DNA from: Aquilaria yunnanensis
Lineage: Eukaryota; Streptophyta; Magnoliopsida; Malvales; Thymelaeaceae
NCBI GenBank assembly: GCA_039654915.1
Contig: CM077598.1
Location: 68,873,041 to 68,937,040 of the forward strand
DNA: 64,000 nucleotides
Reading direction: 5' to 3'
A model generated the notes under the pieces. It was given only the letters and a program-made list of their open reading frames with translations, was not told where the DNA came from and ran no database searches. Within the stretch, counting starts at the first letter, position 1. Each line of letters opens with the position of its first letter. This document shows, in pieces, positions 22,801 through 33,256 of the stretch. A program made the position numbers and the translations under genes.

Positions 22801-25283
22801 TGCAGATTTGGAGGAAACCTTCCAAAAGCTCAGAGCCTTCAGGATTCGCCTTAATCCCGAGAAGTGTATCTTCGGCGTGACCTCGGGAAAATTCCTTGGG
22901 TACATGGTATCCGAAAGAGGCACGACGCCAATCCTGAGAAGATTAAGGCTCTGCTTGAGTTCTGAACTCCTGCCACAGTCAAAGACGTGCAGAGACTGAC
23001 CGGAAGAATAACCTCTCTGAGCAGGTTTATTTCCAGGTACGGAGATAGGTGTAGACCTTTCTTCAAAGTCCTCACAAAGGCAGCAAAGTTGGAAGGCGAC
23101 CTCGGAAGAAATGATCGTCCTTGGGATGAAGATTGCCAAAAGGCCTGGGAAGAACTTAAAGTCTACCTGGCCAGCCTGCCAACTCTGCGACAACCTCGGG
23201 AGGGAGAACCCCTCGTACTGTACCTCGCCGTCACAGAAAAGGCCGTGAGCTCGGTCCTGGTGAAAGAAGAAGGGCCGAAACAATGGCCGGTCTACTACGT
23301 CAGCAAGTCCCTGCATGGTGCCGAAGTCAGGTACCCTTTGATTCAAAAAGCTATATACGCCTTGGTGCTTGCAGGAAGAAGACTGCGACCATATTTCCAG
23401 GCTCACCCCATCATCGTCCGAAGTAGTCTACCACTACGGGATGTTATGAAGAGAGTTGATCATTCGGGAAGGCTCTCCAAGTGGTACATAGAGCTTGGCG
23501 GACACGAAATCACGTATGAGCCTCGTAAGGCCATAAAAGCCCAAGCATTGGCAGATTTTATCGCCGAAATACCCACCACTGAGGAGAGCCACCCAGATCC
23601 GAAAGAAGGTGAGCCAGAATGGACCTTGCATGTTGACGGAGCCTCGGGGTCCGAACACCAGGGAGCTGGAATAGTTATCAGAGGACCCGAAGGCCTAGAG
23701 GTGATGAAGGCTATCAAGTTCAGCTTCAATGTCACCAATAATGTGGCTGAGTATGAAGCCCTCATAGCGGGATTACGCTTGGCCAGAAAGATTGGCGTGA
23801 GAAACTTAAGGGCTCACAGCGATTCCCAGCTGGTAGTTCGGCAGACGGCAGGAGATTATGGGGCGAAGGACCCAATCTTGGCAAAATTCCACGAGCTGGT
23901 AACAAAACTCATCCAAGAGTTTGACGCCGTGCGGATCGAAAATGTACCCCGGCGGAATAACACTGAGGCAGATTGCTTAGCGAAGTCCAAAACATACACC
24001 GAGGTGCTAGACCATCCAAGCATCTCCGTGCTAAGCGTAACGACCTCGGGAACAGGGTGGAAGGACCCCATAAAGAGATACCTCGCAGAGAATGAGCTTC
24101 CCGAAGACATCGGCAATGCTGCAAGACTGCGAAGACTCGCCGGAAGATTCTTCCTGATTGGTGAAGAGTTATATCGGCAAGGATATGCAAATCTGCTGCA
24201 GAGATGTGTGGGCGAAGAGGATACTGAGATGGTCCTCGAAGAAGTTCACGAAGGCATGTGCGGCTCGCACATTGGAACTGATGCCCTTGCAGCAGTGATA
24301 CTCCGCCAAGGATACTTCTGGCCTACCCTGAGAAAGGATGCAAGGCAGTTCGTCCAGAAGTGCGGTAGTTGCCAGAGACATGCAAAAATCCAGAGGATAC
24401 CCTCGGAAATGGTAACGTCGGCAGACTATCCTTGGCCCTTCGCAGTCTGGGGTATAGACCTTATTGGGCCACTCCCCACAGCGCCCGGAGGCGTGAAATT
24501 CTGCGTGGTAGGAGTGGACTATTTCTCAAAGTGGGTAGAGGCAGAACCACTAGCAACTATCTCGGTAAAAGAAGTGCAGAAGTTCGTATGGAAGAACATC
24601 GTATGCAGATTTGGCATACCGAGGGTACTAGTAGCTGATAATGGATCCCAGTTCATAGACAAAGGATTCCAGGAATTCATCAGCGACCTCGGAATAAAGA
24701 TGCACTTCGCCCCAGTAGCTCACCCCCAAAGCAATGGGCAGGTGGAAGTATCAAACAGGACCATAAAAGATGGCCTGAAAAAGAGACTTGGGGAAGCCAA
24801 GGGGAAATGGCCAGGAGAACTCCAAAGTGTATTGTGGAGCTACCGAACGACGCCACAGGGGAAACTCCCTTCTCACTCGTCTTCGGAACAGAGGCCATTA
24901 TCCCAATAGAGATAGTTCAGCCTTCAATACGGGTGCAAGTATTTGATGAAGGCGGAAACGACCTCGGTCTGAGAACTAAGCTCGACCTTGTGGCCGAACA
25001 CAGGGAAATAGCCGAGCTGAGAAGAAAAGCTTTCCAGCAAAGAGTGGCCGCAGCTATCAACTTAAAAGCCAGGCCAAAAGAAATCAAGAAAGGAGACCTC
25101 GTTCTCCGAAAGGCCTACTTTGCACCCCGAAGGCCATCTCACGGAGTACTTCGCGCAAATTGGGAAGGACCTTATCTGGTTCTCGCCGAAGTACGAAAAG
25201 GCGTGTACAAGCTTGGCGACGCCGAAGGCGTAGAATTGAAAAACACTTGGCATTCAGACGCCTTGAAAAAATTCTACGCCTAA
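19787..25283 (+). pseudogene. Tat-1 gag-pro-pol
   Basis: One frame runs from 19787 to 22999 with a single TAA at 22055-22057. The true gag start may be later than 19787, because that ATG is still in the LTR. Gag has the retrotransposon capsid block (about residues 230-320) and a zinc-finger-like motif CQFHRDHGHDTEDC (about residue 475). The protease has DDGSNADV (about residue 613; DDG instead of DTG). RT has YVDD near 22754. A one-base loss near 22923 moves the frame to 22987-24909. That frame holds a first RNase H lacking the first catalytic Asp (LAVTEKAVSSVL), a complete second RNase H (HVDGASGSEHQGAG; EYEAL; HSDSQLV; EADCLAKS), the integrase zinc region and the DDE core (WGIDLIGP; VADNGSQF). 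A short deletion near 24855 shifts to the last frame, ending at 25283. Confidence 0.93.
19821..19839 (+). other. Tat-1 primer-binding site
   Basis: TGGCACCGTCTGTGGGAAC lies just inside the 5' LTR. The Tat-2 counterpart at 35426 reads TGGCGCCG..., so Tat-1 differs by one G-to-A change. It primes minus-strand DNA synthesis from a host tRNA, which I do not assign. Confidence 0.85.
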
Positions 25284-26052
25284 GGTTGAGCGGAGGAGAT
25301 ATATTGTACAAGAAATATTCTAAGTACAGAATGGTCTGGAAAAGAATGGTCTTGAGAAAATTTTCAAGTATACCAAATTGTCCAAGACAGAATTCCGCGA
25401 AGGTGCTCGCCACGAAAAAAAGCAGATGTGACTTCCCGAAGTCCCTTGAGCCACTATGCTCGGGAAAAATGGGAAACAAGAATCTTGCAAAGGTACTCGG
25501 CATAATCAGTGCAGAGAAAATTTTCCGAACACCCTTGAGCGAACATGCTTGGGAAAAAGGGAAAGCAAGAATCTCGCAAAAGTACACGCCAAAACAGAAG
25601 CAGAGGTAATTTCCGAGCACCCTTGAGCGAACGTGCTTGGGAAAAAGGGAAATGAGCAATCTCGTGAAAATTTTCCTAAGTCCCTTGAGCAAATATGCTC
25701 GGGACAATAGGAAGACAGAAAAATTTGGCTCAAGGTTTTCCGAAGTCCCTTGAGCAAACATGTTCGGGATAAAAGGGAACAAAAAGCCTGCAAAAGACTT
25801 AGCCAAATTTTTACAAACTTTCCAGAAAGTCTCTTGAACGAGCACACTCGGGACAAAGGAAGGTAAAAAGTTTCTTTGGTTGCAGGTTTCCGAAAGTCTC
25901 TTGAGCAAACGTGTTCGGGACAGTGGAAATGAAGAAACTTGCAAGAAAGGACTTAGCCAAAAGATTGTTCATTTAGAGCAAACGCTGCCTTACAAAAGAA
26001 GTGCCCAAAGAAGGAGCACAAAGGAGAAAAATAAGAGGAGCCCTAAAGCAAA
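25284..26052 (+). repeat. Tat-1 3' region with spaced 30-bp motif
   Basis: This non-coding segment repeats a motif like TCCCTTGAGCGAACATGCTC plus GGGA at about 25433, 25521, 25610, 25672, 25737, 25821 and 25887, spaced 62-89 bp apart. Each has a GAGC/GCTC mini-inverted repeat around a 6-base loop. The motif also occurs in the Tat-2 copies at 41010-41420 and 46105-46520. Open frames on both strands here are by-products. Confidence 0.75.
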
Positions 26053-28401
26053 CTAGGGAGAGCCGGGCGGACGAAGACCAGGAAGCTTCAGATGCTCGAC
26101 CTTGGACCACTGCCACCGAGGTCCCTCAGGAATACTTAGGCCCTCCAGAAAAGAGAGGTCCAAATCCGGGAACCTTTGCAGGACTTGGTGCCGAGCAAGG
26201 CAGAAGCCGTCCTGAAAGGCGACCTTGGCCATTTGATCAGAAGTATGTTTTTGAACGCCAAGGACGTTGAGCTCATCCCTCAGCTCAGCAATCTCCTCCT
26301 CCAGCTCGCTTATCCCCAGCATCCCTTCGGACTCCTTCTTCAGAGCCTCGACCTCAGCTCGGAGAGCATTGTTCTCATCCGTCAACCTCGCCGCAAGACT
26401 GTAAGAAACAGCCTTGTCCTTGACAAGATCTCCGTTGGCGGCGAGCAGCCCCTTTACTTGGTCGCCGAGGTCGGCAATCTTCCGGGAGGAGTCCTTTTCA
26501 AGTTCTTCTCTCTTCTTCGAGAACTCCTCCCGAACGGCGGTGATTTGCTGAGAACAATCCGCTGCCAGCTGCTGGTTGCTGGCGACCAGCTGCGCAAGCG
26601 AAGCCTTCGCTTCACTGAGTTCCCGCGAAGTTGCATCCTTGGAGGCAGCCTCTCTGGCCACCCGAACTCGGAGGTAACCAGCGTACTCCAGCGCTACGGC
26701 AAGGCAAAAGTCCAGGTTAGTACAAGTCTAAACACTTAGAAAATTGAGGAAAAAGAGTGTAAAGACTATACCTGAGCAGCATGCTCGGTGACTTTTGCGG
26801 CGAGGGTATTATCCCTCGGGTGAGCCGCCGCAATGGCCCGGAAGGAGGCGTCAGCGGTCATCCTCTTCCAAATCTCCTTTGTCATTTTCGGACAATCGTC
26901 GGAGAACATATTCATATCCTCCGTGATTGTCCAAAAGGGCTCCAAGGGGATCTTCCCCTCAGGGATTTTGGCATCGCGAAGGGCCTGTTTCCTCTCATGA
27001 ATGGCCCTCTAGCCAGCAGTAAGAGGCTCCTCTGAAAATGAGAAGGAAGTTAGGAGTAGAAGAAAAATTCGCGAAAAGCAAAGGAGCTGAACTTCGCCTG
27101 AAGGCATACCTGGGGGAACCTCGGAGATAGTGTCCTCGGGATCCTCGGGCCCCTCGGTAAAAAGACCCTTACCCTTCTACTGATACCGCTCCTCGGCAGT
27201 AGGTACTTCTACCACTACAGTGTTTCTGGGGGCCTCGAGGTCGGGAGGAGGCACCTCGGCGGAAGTAGCGGGGACCGCGGCCAGTGAAATTTCAACAAGA
27301 CCAGCCTCTTCGCCAGCTTCTTCTTCCGAAAGCTCTGGCTGAGGAGGCTGGACAGCCTTCCTAGCTCGCTTCCCCGAGGGCCCCGCCCCTGTCAACTTCC
27401 TTCTTCGGGAAGCTACCTTCTTTGTCTGCTCCCCCTTCTCCACTTGGCCAGAAAAGAGGGCCTTGTAATAGGCGGCAGCCCCATCGCCCATCTCTGAAAA
27501 AGAGAAGAAATATCAGCGTAAGTCCGAGGAAAAAATATAAAGGGGTGGAAGATTACTCACTTTCGGCAAAAGATTCGAAAGAAGTCCCCCCCTTAAGGAG
27601 CTTGACCAGCCAGGAGTCCTTTCCGGCGATGGCGGGAGCGGGCATATTGAGGTCAGTCTCGTGCTCCTTAACCACTTTCAGCTCCCGAAGGACTTCTTCG
27701 GTCATCAACCTCCAGTTGATAGGAAAGGGGTAAAGAGCACGAGGAGAGACCTCGGGAACCCAGTCAGCGACTGCCCGAATGCGGGCGTCAAAATCCGCGA
27801 ACACGGAAGCCAACGGTGGGGTCAGCAGCATCCTCGGATCAACGACGTGTGCGTTCAGCACTCCCTGAGCCCATCTGGTCGGGACACCAGACCAGTTCTT
27901 ATCCACCTTCAGGAAAAAGAACTTAGGCTGCCACCCCCGCCAGCTATCCTTCGTGTCGAAGGTGAAGGTGAATTTTTTGCTCCCGGATCCGCGAGGCAGC
28001 AGGAAATAGAAGCCACCCTTCGGGACCACGTAGAGCTTGTAGTACTGCATGAAAATGATGAAGTGGGGCTCTATCCCGAACACGCCATACATGCAGAGGT
28101 AGGCGTTAAAATAGCAGTACGCGTTCGGGGGAAGCTGGTTCACAGCAATGCCATGGAATTGGCAGAACTCGCAAACCACCTTCGGGGGAGGATACCGAAG
28201 TTCGGCTTTCAGTTGGGCTCGGAAGACGGTAACCTCGTCGCCGCGGTTTGAAAAAGCAAAATGGCTAGAACGAGGCAGCCTGGTGACAGCGTAAGAGGGA
28301 AGAAAGAATTTTTTCTTCCACCTCTCTAGTTTTTCAGGGGTGGTACAGCAAGGATGGGCCAGAAGAGGTTTCCAGCTCTCGGGAACAGGCATCGTAGACA
28401 T
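26053..28401 (-). pseudogene. Tat-1 antisense accessory gene (four exons)
   Basis: It lies opposite to pol, between pol and the 3' LTR. Exons on the minus strand are 28401-27561, 27493-27110, 27031-26772 and about 26693-26053. Introns are short (about 67-78 bp) with GT-AG ends (GTGAGTAATC, GTATGCC and GTATAGTC donors; TTTTTCAG, TTTTCAG and CCGTAG acceptors). Joining exons 1-2 and 2-3 keeps one frame (phase 1). Exon 1 resembles the 'putative gypsy type transposon' domain of plant Tat antisense ORFs (CEFCQFHGIAVNQLPPNAY; FFLKV). Exon 2 is basic then acidic (TKKVASRRRKLTGAG). Exon 4 is a long coiled coil ending in DGFCLARHQVLQRFPDLDL. This copy has TAG stops in exon 2 (27177-27179) and exon 3 (about 27010), and a one-base loss at exon 4. 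Function is unknown. Confidence 0.8.
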
Positions 28402-28689
28402 GAAAAAGAGTTTGAGATGGAAAAGAAAATAGTTTCCAGAAAAAACTCAGAAGACGAGTTTGGAAAAAAACAACAGTTTTCCAGAAAAACTCAGAAAAAC
28501 AGAGGAATCAGAATACTCTGGAAATCAAAACCCACCAAAAGATTTGCCTGAGGACGCCGTCGTGAAAGTTGGTAGGAAAAGCTCTGATTAAAGAAGCTCC
28601 GCCACAGAAAGCAAGATAAAATGCAAGAACAGAGGGCAAAGCAGAGATAGAGCAGAAAAACAGTAAGTGGGACTTATGATGGAATGGGC

Positions 28690-28697
28690 TATTTATA
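28690..28697 (-). promoter_or_regulatory. TATA box of the Tat-1 antisense gene
   Basis: TATAAATA on the minus strand lies 289 bp upstream of the antisense gene's ATG at 28401. It is embedded in GGCCTATAAATAGCCCATTC, which is conserved at 49308-49315 in the second complete copy. Confidence 0.7.
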
Positions 28698-29241
28698 GGC
28701 CAAAGGTGGGTAGCCGAAAAGAGATCATAAGTACCCATTGGAGGTGAACCGTCGCCGTAACTGCCCACTGCACCCGAAAAGGTGCGCCCTCTGTAAATGA
28801 CGCGTCTCTCTTCCAATGGCAAGAAGCCGCGTGTCAACCGCTTCGCAAAAATAGGGGACATGTGTCCCCAAACGTCCCTGGAAAACCGGGACACACCTCC
28901 TGATTGGGACACGTCGTTTGACATCCCTGAAAAGTGGAGACGCGCCGCTCAGTCTGACACGCTTGGCCATCAGACCTGCAGAAATAAAAAGCAGGCCACC
29001 TCGAGGACACCAAGAGACAGGCTATGGCTGAACAGCCCATGACTTTTGGGCAAGAGGTGTATCTTCGGTACAAGCGTTGCCTCGGAGACACCAAAGAATA
29101 GGCCAAGGCCGAACAGCCCAGACCCTCGGGCAAAAGGTGCGACCTCAGAACAGGTAATGCTTCCCAACAAGACTCCCAACGACAACCTCGGAAAGAGATG
29201 CAAACCAAAGTCTTCACTTCAGCTTTCCAGAGGGGGGCATG
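28698..29241. other. Tat-1 region between antisense promoter and 3' LTR
   Basis: No gene is supported. It contains CACGT/GGGACACG-rich repeats (28850-28960) and an imperfect direct duplication of about 80 bp (about 29000-29163; GACACCAA...CCGAACAGCCC). It ends with the polypurine tract AGAGGGGGGCATG at 29230-29241. The equivalent region in the chimeric element is 49316-49825. Confidence 0.6.
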
Positions 29242-30108
29242 TGATAGCCAAAGGCTATCGCCTCAATCTGGCCGAACACCCTGCCACAACAATGGCCAGA
29301 AGAACTGGCGCTTCCCGGGAACAGGTGGAATCATGCACCTCGGGAGATAGCCGGAGAGCTCCGAGCCTCGGCACGCCAGTAAAACTTGAGGACTCTATTC
29401 ACCCCCCAAGGTTGTGAACAGCGCGCCTTCGGAAAAGTGGCACCAGACATTGCTGCCCGAACATGATATCCCCGAAGGCGGAACCCCCTGGAACTGGGAA
29501 CCCCCGAACTGAGGGTATGCTTCCCGAAGAGGCTCTGTCCGAACTAGAGGACGACCTCGCCCAGGGACCTCGGGAGTACGGCAGGAGCATTGATGGAAGC
29601 ATTTGAGGAAGCCTCTGACACGTCCCACCACAGACGTAAAAAGCCGCCCTGACGCGCAGACGCCATCAGAATCACATCATGGCCCGTCTCAGCACAAGGC
29701 TCGAGGCCATCTGGTTACCAACTATCTGTCCCCTACGCCCAAAAGTTCAGGAACATCCGACCGCACACGTGTCATGATCTGAACGGGCTAGGTTTTCCTA
29801 TATATACAGGAAATAAATACTTGACAGGAGGTTGGTTGGCCGGAGATACAGCTCCCACACTCTGAGAAAATACCAGGCGAGACTTTTCTGCCTTTCTCTT
29901 TGAGCTAGTGACTTTCTCCTTTTTCCGGCCACCACTGACTTGGGCGTCGGAGGCTCCCCCCCCGGAAAAACACTCCGAGGGCCTCCTAACCCTGTTTACC
30001 AGCTTTTTAGGTACTCTCCTTGGGGCGATCCACCTTCCAGGCGTTCTTCCTCCTAGAAGTCTCCTCAACAGTCATCATGACTCACAACGATGAGGCCCCA
30101 GGCCATCA
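29242..30108 (+). mobile_element. Tat-1 3' LTR (867 bp)
   Basis: It matches the 5' LTR at all but about 15 positions by eye and is followed by the TGGGC target duplication at 30109-30113. It is preceded by a purine tract. Confidence 0.95.
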
Positions 30109-30113
30109 TGGGC

Positions 30114-30594
30114 GTAGAGGACAAGTAGCTGGTGGCAGGCTTCCTTGAGCCCTGAGCCGAGACGGGCCATGATGTGACTTTGATGGCGTCGGCGTGTCAG
30201 AGCGCCGTTTGTGGCGGCTTGTGACGTCTATGGGCGACATGTCAGAGGCTTCCTTAAATGCTCCTGCCGTACTCCCGAGGTCCCTGGGTGAGGTCGTCCT
30301 CTAGTACGGACCGTGACACTTCAGGAAACATGCCCCTAGTTCAGGGGTTCCCAGATTCAGGGAGTTTTGCCTTCGGGAAGATCATGTTCGGCCTGCACTA
30401 GCTGGTGCCACTTTTTCGAAGGCGGTCTGTTTACTACCTTGGGGGGCTAATAGTTCCCTGGCGTGCCGAGCTCGGGCTCTTCAGCTTTTCTCCGAGGTGT
30501 GTGATCCCACCTTTTTTCGGGTAGCGCCAGATCTCCTGGCCATTCTGGTGGCAAGGAGTTCGGCCAGGTGGAGGCGATAGTCCTTCGGCTATCA
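30114..30594 (-). mobile_element. Tat-type solo LTR, 5' portion (split by Tat-1)
   Basis: On the minus strand this is the first 481 bp of the solo LTR, starting TGATAGCCGAAGG at 30594. It joins 18582-18948 when Tat-1 is removed. CATGT follows at 30595-30599. Confidence 0.9.
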
Positions 30595-30599
30595 CATGT

Positions 30600-31457
30600 G
30601 TCAAGGTAAAGAAATGCTTGTTGGAAATTAAAGATTGACAAACAAAAATGGGCTGAACAAGAATGTGAACCAAAGAAGTATGTACTGCATGTGTAAGAAC
30701 AAATTTATGCATGAAAAATTCCAAAGAAGTGGATTTAACTTGAGGCAAAATAAAACAATGTGAGATTGATGCAAAACAAACAAATTCAAAAACAAAAGAC
30801 ACCAAAAAAGATTTTTCTCTCGAGAAACTCGTGGAATTGAAAAGAGCATTTGACAAAACCAAAGAATTAGAAGGCTTAGAACCATATTTTGTCAAATTTT
30901 CATGCTTACTTCCTTCTCTTAATCTAGTTTCATGAAAACCATTTGTCAAAATAACATTGCAAGCAAACATACATTGTTTGAGATTTTCATGCAAAACTAC
31001 ATCAAATCTAGGTGTTAGGATGAAATACATAGTATCTTCCTTGGGTGTAGGAACCATAAAATTTTCACCTTTGCACTCAATGACTTTGGATGGAGTTGCA
31101 ACATCTTCTTCCCCTTGAACTATTGTGTAAGAAACAATGTTAGGCATACTTTTGCAAATGAAATCACTAGGACTTACCTCAAATTGTTCCTTTTCAACCT
31201 CCTTAGTTGGTTTGACGCATGAAACATGAGATGGAATATTGGGAACAACAACTTTTTTGATGGGCAGCAACTCACTTAATTCTTGAAGTTCATATTCACT
31301 TAATTCCTGAAAATAAGACAACATAACACTAGAAGAAGATTTCATTATGTTACATGAGCGTTTGGCTTCTTTGTAGGTGTTTCTCTCTTCACTCGGCTTG
31401 GGTTCATTGTACTCTTTTCTTCTCTCAACTTCACACTCAATTTATTCTCTCAGGAAC
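30600..31457 (-). mobile_element. Unrecognised internal region of the gypsy element, part 1
   Basis: A minus-strand open frame starts near 31345 and stays open to the nested insertion near 30595. It begins with a charged segment (YFQELSEYELQELSELLP) and continues with hydrophobic stretches. I do not recognise a domain. It lies just downstream (sense) of the 5' LTR remnant at 31458-31953, where a leader or gag would be expected, but no capsid or zinc knuckle is visible. It could be an accessory frame of the element or decayed non-coding sequence. It continues at 18576-17914 after the nested insertions. Confidence 0.45.
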
Positions 31458-31953
31458 TGATGCGAACCCCTATGGTATAACGACCATGAAACGCGCCCAA
31501 GATATGATTCAAGCTCCACAAGACAACAAAAAGACTAGGTTTGAAACCCCCACCCCTAATCAACCTGTGATTAGAAACAAGAAGTATAGAACTCCAAGAA
31601 CACAAGCACACTTGTGCACCAAGGCAGTCCGCCAAGAACCAAATAGAAAACCTCTCCAAAGAGCAATATTATTTCGGCAATAATCTATTTTTTACATCCA
31701 GAATATGTGCCTTTATATAGGCCTAAACTAGGGTAAAAATCTGGGCAAAATTTGCAGCCCAAGTCACCTAGGAAACCTAGTTACAAAAGACTCAAGAAAA
31801 CCTAGTCAAACTAGGACTCCTAAACCTTTCTAACTTTGTTTAGTGTATGCAGCATATGCCACTTGTCCTAAGTGACCTGAATTATTTCCATAGCCTAAAT
31901 AACATCCTAAATAATGTATCTAAATAGGAATTGAATGAAAATAAAATACCCTT
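31458..31953 (-). mobile_element. Gypsy 5' LTR remnant (3' part of LTR)
   Basis: The sense end GGTTCGCATCA is at 31458. The sequence matches the LTR at 14448-15244 for about 500 bp and is then cut by minisatellite at about 31954. With 14448-15244 it brackets the minus-strand gypsy element. Confidence 0.7.
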
Positions 31954-32077
31954 TCACAACTTGTTTGCAATGAAATTGAAATATTCACAACTTGTTTGGA
32001 GTGAAATGGAAACATTCACAACTTGTTTGGAATGAAATGGAAACATTCACAACTTGTTTCGATTGAAATGAAAACAT
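31954..32077 (-). repeat. 31-bp minisatellite, block 5 (about 4 copies)
   Basis: A short array in the same orientation as block 4, between two gypsy remnants of opposite orientation. Confidence 0.88.
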
Positions 32078-32261
32078 CTGAATATAATGAAAACACCCAA
32101 GGAATGCAAGGTCCCATTGAAGGTTTCTAGTGGACATGGATAAGGAAGCAAGCTAAGGAGCTCTCTAGTGCGCTATAAGTCTTTGTTTCAAGCTTCTTCA
32201 TAGAGAATGAACAAGGAACTTCACAAGGAGCTACTGGAACTTTGAAGAAACCATATGGAGA
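32078..32261 (+). pseudogene. End of gypsy pol and 3' untranslated part
   Basis: From about 32100 the sequence matches the last codons of the minus-strand pol (the GKDPLKVSSGP...KAKEL coding segment at 15340-15390), with point changes and stops, then the 3' untranslated part. It is all that remains of a plus-strand copy attached to the LTR at 32262. Confidence 0.7.
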
Positions 32262-33256
32262 TGATGGACATGCTTGGTACTCAGTCCTAGAGTGCTTAGA
32301 CAAGTCACAAAGCAAGGACACCGAAGACACCACTCAAAATGTACCTTTTGAGCCCCCTTGAGTGTTCTTGATGCATTTTGTGTCGACAAGCTAGATTTTT
32401 GAGCTCTAACTCTTGAAGACCTCTTTCCAACATCTAAGGGGAAGATTCTTGCCATTAGAACTCAAATATTTAAGCTTGGAGCTAAAGATACAAGTGGAAA
32501 CCCTAAAGAACCCAAAATGCACCCGAGAAGGCCGTTTGGGGGTTTTTGGGTCTAATCTTGTATTTGCACTTTATTTTCGTTAAGTTCCTAATTAATTACA
32601 TTATTTAGGATGTTATTTAGGCTATGGAATTAATTCAGGTCACTTAGGACAAGTGGCATACGTTGCATACACTAAACTATGTTCTCTTGAGTGCTTTGTA
32701 ACTAGGTTTCCTAGGTGACTTGGGCTACGAATTTTTGCCTATCTTTTACCCTAGTTTAGTCCTATAAATAGGCACATATTCTGGTTGTGAAACACAGCTT
32801 TCAACCAAAATAATATTGCTACTTTGGAGAGATTTCTCTTTGGTTCTTGGCGGACTACCTAGGTGCACAAGTGTTCGTGTGTTCTTGGTGTTCTTATACT
32901 TCTCGTTTCTAGTCACAGGTTCTCTTGAGTGCTTTGTAACTAGGTTTCCTAGGTGACTTGGGGTACGAATTTTTTCCTATCTTTTCCCCTAGTTTAGGCC
33001 TGGCACATATTCTGGTTGTAAAACACAGCCAGTACATGAAATAATATTGCTACTTTGGAGATAATTTCTCTTTGGTTATTTGTGGACTACCTCAGTGCAC
33101 AAATTGCTTGTGTTCTTAGTTTTCTTATACTTCTTGTTTCTAATCATAGGTTGATTAGGGGTGGGGGTTTTAAATACAGTGTCTTTGATGTCTTGTGGAG
33201 CTTGAAAACCATCTTAGGTGTGTTTCATTGTCTTTATACCATCAGGGTTCGCATCA
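32262..33256 (+). mobile_element. Gypsy 3' LTR with internal duplication (995 bp)
   Basis: It runs from TGATGGACATGC to GGTTCGCATCA. It is about 200 bp longer than its relatives because about 229 bp is duplicated in tandem: GTTCTCTTGAGTGCTTTGTA starts at about 32691 and again at about 32920. The two units have diverged. The LTR end abuts minisatellite. Confidence 0.7.

Larger units (their letters stand above)
18949..30108 (+). mobile_element. Tat-1: complete Tat-lineage Ty3/gypsy element (11,160 bp)
   Basis: Both LTRs, primer-binding site, polypurine tract and perfect 5-bp target duplications TGGGC (18944-18948, 30109-30113) are present. The order is 5' LTR, gag-protease-RT-degenerate RNase H-second RNase H-integrase, a spaced repeat region, an antisense gene, and 3' LTR. 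The second RNase H before integrase is the hallmark of the Tat lineage. The LTRs differ by about 15 substitutions and one short indel over about 868 bp by eye, so insertion is recent, although pol has one stop and two frameshifts. Confidence 0.95.

Noticed and set aside
22792..23406. Antisense ORF of 204 residues opposite the Tat-1 RT-RNase H border
   Set aside because: It mirrors the coding strand of pol, and equivalents occur in other pol copies at 38404 and 43499 for the same reason.
25084..25944. 286-residue minus-strand ORF at the end of Tat-1 pol
   Set aside because: It shadows the integrase end and runs through the spaced motif; splice and TATA signals of the real antisense gene lie further right.
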